In this document: positions 61,698-64,000 of the stretch, piece after piece
Layout of the letters: each line of letters opens with the position of its first letter
Position numbering within the stretch: position 1 is the first letter of the stretch
Source: Chrysemys picta bellii
Taxonomy: Eukaryota > Chordata > Testudines > Emydidae
Assembly: GCF_011386835.1 (NCBI RefSeq)
Contig: NC_088804.1
Span: 34,087,549-34,151,548, forward strand
Length of the DNA stretch: 64,000 bases
Direction: 5' to 3'
The notes under the pieces: generated by a model
Database searches by the model: none
The model's input: only the letters and a program-made list of their open reading frames with translations
What the model was told of the DNA's origin: nothing
Made by a program: the position numbers and the translations under genes

Positions 61698-61953
61698 TCC
61701 TTTGCACTATCAGTAGTATCAGACTGAGGATGCATCATGAACAAGCAATGACTTTGGTTTATAAAACTTTGGAATTGCTGTCTCGGAGAACAGAACTCTG
61801 CGAGCATGCCTGGAGTGCAGCATTTTGCTCCTGCAAAAGTTGGTTCCCTGAGGTCAGCTGGACAACCCACGCCTGCAGCGCTTGGTTGTTTGCCTGAAAG
61901 CAGGCAGCTCTCTTGAGCATGTCCAGTGCTCCCAAATAATTAGCCAGATCCAT
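61698..61953 (-). pseudogene. Gypsy gag N-terminal fragment
   Basis: Starts at ATG 61953-61951 on the minus strand with MDLANYLGALDMLKRAACFQ, then QLTSGNQLLQEQNAALQ, a coiled-coil-like N-terminus, then (after a frame change) SHCLFMMHPQSDTTDSAK, where the CR1 begins. An N-terminal coiled coil is usual in Sushi-like gag proteins. Confidence 0.65.
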
Positions 61954-62106
61954 TCTGCCGGCCCTGGGCCCACTTCTGTGCCCTAACTGGTCCATGCAAA
62001 CTCTCACGCCTGGGACATGGACACTCTGACTTAGTGGACTGAGCGGGAGCTGAGAGCCAGGCCGGGTTGGAAACGAAGAGATCAGACTCTGGGACTAAAG
62101 GACTTA

Positions 62107-62410
62107 TGGAAATGTCTGCACTTCAAGCTGGGGGTGTGATTCCCTGCTTGAGGAGACTAGCTATGATCAAGCTACTGCACTAAAAATATAAGTTAAGCTG
62201 CGGTGACACAAGCAGCAGGAGGGGCTAGCTGCCCCGAGTACATCCCCATCCAAGACACTAGGCATGTACTTGGGGTGGCTGGCCCCTCCGAGAGCTTCTG
62301 CTGCCGCAGCTACACATTCTGGCATGCTAGCTCGATCAGAGCTTGCATGGGTATGTCTCCTTGAACTGGGAATTAACCCTCCTCTAGCTCCCTGATGGAG
62401 CCTAAATCCC
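62107..62410. mobile_element. Harbinger-type MITE, diverged
   Basis: The left end (ATGTCTGCACTTCAAGCTGG at 62112) and inner inverted blocks (CTAGCTATGATCAAGCTACT against GCATGCTAGCTCGATCAGAG) fit the MITE group with GGGTATGTCTACACT ends. The right end is worn and no clear duplication is seen. It abuts and probably cuts the Gypsy 5' LTR. Confidence 0.5.
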
Positions 62411-62724
62411 ACCTTCAATAGTGACTTAGGCATTTGGGAGCCTACATCCAGATGATTTTCAATGAGACTTAGGCTCCTTGGCACCTATCCGAGTAACTTT
62501 TGACTTAAATGCTTTTGGAAAAATGCCCCTCATTTACTAATGATATTTTTAAAAATTTTTTATCTCAGGTGTGTCCTGTTTAGCCCTCAGAAGAAACTGC
62601 AGCTGGATAGGATGAATTTCTTAGAGGTCTAAAGATGAAATGTGCTCTTTAGAAGGAAAGAACTCTGTAGAAACTTTGCCTTTGGATTGAGTGAATTGAC
62701 AGAGATGAGTTTGTCCATCTACAG

Positions 62725-63058
62725 CAGGGGTCAGCAACATTTGGCATGCGGCTCGCCAGGGTAAGCACCCTAGCGGGCCGGGCCAGTTTATTTACCTGCT
62801 GACGTGGCAGGTTCGGCCGATCGTGGTCCCCACTGGCTGCAGTTTGCTGTCCCGGGCCAATGGGGGCAGCGGGAAGCGGCGCGGGCGAGGGATGTGCTGG
62901 CCGCGGCTTCCCACCGCCCCCATTGGCCCGGGACGGCGAACCGCAGCCAATGGGGGCCGCAATCGGCCGAACCTGCCACGTCAGCAGGTAAATAAACTGG
63001 CCTGGCCCGCTAGGGTGCTTACCCTGGTGAACCGCGTGCCAAACGTTGCCAATCCCTG
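62725..63058. mobile_element. Hairpin hAT-type MITE
   Basis: 334 bp. Ends CAGGGGTCAGCAACATTTGG and CCAAACGTTGCCAATCCCTG. A perfect 8-bp target duplication ATCTACAG flanks it (62717-62724, 63059-63066). The arms are GC-rich and almost complementary, producing mirrored open frames on both strands. Confidence 0.9.
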
Positions 63059-64000
63059 ATCTACAGTGTCTTCCCTGAACGTAAGCTGAAAAGAATAAAT
63101 CACCTCAGGAGCATGCGGTGGTGGTATAAGTTAATGAACTAGCAAGTTACAGGGAAGAGGAACTCACCAAACCCAACGCCTGTAAAGATCCTCCCTTTAG
63201 AGAAAAGTAGACAAAAGAACACATTCTGTTTGAGGCACCAGAAAGAAAAGATGCAAGCAACAAATCAATGTTTTCAAAGAAAGGCAGCATTAAAAAAACA
63301 ACCCAAAGCACCATCTCACTATGACGAATCCTTTCTGGTTTTGAGCCCTAGTCCTTAGACAGGGACAATACTACATGTGGGAGGAGCAAGGAGAGGCTTT
63401 GAAGAAAATGAGGGAACAGCTCATGAGAGGACTTCATGGACACCATGGGAAGCATTTTTGTACACAAATTGGGTGATTATCTAAATGACCTGAGACTCCA
63501 TAACAAGGAAGAATGGGAGGTTAGGACAATGAGGAGGAGAGCACCAGAGTGAAATTTTGGTTCCATTGACAAGTTGATGGCAAAACCCCCACTGAGTTCA
63601 ATGGGACCAGGATTTCACCCCCTATTCCTCCCAGTGTCTTGCTATTGTTGAGAAGACTCTCACAGGGTCGACTGAGCTTAAGAAAATATGACACAGTTCT
63701 GAGTATGTCTCTCAAGTCTGATTTCTCCATCTTAAAAGTCAAAAAGCTCTGCAATCATAGCCTGGAGAGGGTTTCAAGTTACCAGTAAAGCTGGAGAGAT
63801 AACCAACTCTAGCATTCATACCATTTGCATTGTGCTTGGAACATTTTGCTTTAATTCATACTGTTCTTTCTTTTAGTTTTACAAATTTGCTCATTACTGA
63901 TTTATCATAAAAATAGAATACTTCAGAGTCCTGTTAGATTCCAATTATTGTGTCCGTCTGGCCTGACATGGTAATTTTCACCTGGAGCAGTCAAAGTGTA

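Larger units (their letters stand above)
58157..62105 (-). mobile_element. Ty3/Gypsy (chromodomain type) element, deleted and twice invaded by CR1
   Basis: Read on the minus strand the order is: 5' LTR remnant (about 62030-62105), gag start (61953), gag middle (60294-59770), a large deletion, the C-terminal integrase part and a chromodomain (about 59370-58830), and a 3' LTR (58804-58157). The 3' LTR starts TGTCAGGAACTG and ends CAGTCATGACA. CR1 copies interrupt gag (60295-61697) and the LTR (58291-58530). The gene layout is that of chromodomain-bearing Ty3/Gypsy retrotransposons of vertebrates (Sushi-like). It cannot be active. Confidence 0.75.
53636..64000. other. Intergenic, repeat-filled region downstream of CDYL2
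   Basis: No host gene was recognised. It holds a solo LTR (54341-55344), a split SINE (56140-57090), a hAT element (56245-56953), Harbinger MITEs (57536-57795 and about 62107-62410), a nested Ty3/Gypsy relic (58157-62105) and a hairpin MITE (62725-63058). The stretches 53640-54340, 55350-56130, 57100-57530, 57890-58150 and 63070-64000 show nothing recognisable, except a palindromic repeat at 63553-63622 (TCCATTGACAAGTTGATGGC). In mammals DYNLRB2 lies beyond this side of CDYL2; no exon of it is seen. Confidence 0.75.

Noticed and set aside
62788..63059. Pair of 63-codon frames with the same sequence on opposite strands
   Set aside because: Produced by the two arms of the hairpin MITE at 62725-63058.

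Overview
The window is a vertebrate, non-avian reptile type of sequence, most likely a turtle. The evidence is one gene split into widely spaced exons plus a dense mix of CR1 LINEs, tRNA-derived SINEs with CR1-type tails, hAT and Harbinger-type MITEs, a Penelope-like element and Ty3/Gypsy remnants. The turtle assignment is inference from repeat types, not from a named marker.

The only host gene I can support is CDYL2 (chromodomain Y-like 2) on the + strand. Six coding exons are present (11681-12275, 26660-26877, 37810-37982, 43115-43325, 43973-44116, 48990-49148). All have AG/GT splice borders and compatible phases. Together they give 499 codons plus stop. Only the first coding exon, which supplies the start and about eight residues of the chromodomain, is missing and must lie upstream of base 1. 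Exon 2 carries the chromodomain and the basic linker; exons 3-7 carry the crotonase-like (enoyl-CoA hydratase fold) domain. A long AT-rich 3' UTR follows the stop at 49146, with poly(A) signals at 49880 and, most convincingly, at 53611.

Layout: 1-11680 is intron 1 (a GC-rich hAT element and old L3/CR1 pieces). 12276-26659 is intron 2 (old CR1, an LTR-like block, a nested Penelope/Harbinger/CR1 complex, a hAT element, a SINE and an unexplained double inverted repeat). 26878-37809 is intron 3 (a hAT element, two twin 124/123-bp MITEs, a 2.5-kb CR1 and a hairpin MITE). 37983-43114 is intron 4 (a solo LTR and an old CR1). 43326-43972 is short intron 5. 44117-48989 is intron 6 (a Harbinger MITE and a nearly complete but broken transposase-like ORF). 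49149-53635 is the 3' UTR. 53636-64000 is intergenic and made almost wholly of repeats: a solo LTR, a SINE split by a hAT element, two Harbinger MITEs, a chromodomain-type Ty3/Gypsy element invaded twice by CR1, and another hairpin MITE.

I found no tRNA, rRNA, CRISPR or operon. I did not find a clearly new biological system. The most interesting items are the broken transposase-like gene in intron 6, the inverted Penelope copy with a different insertion in each arm, a possible stray copy of a KCC-type first exon inside a Gypsy remnant, and a second copy of the CDYL2 poly(A) region 4.2 kb downstream.
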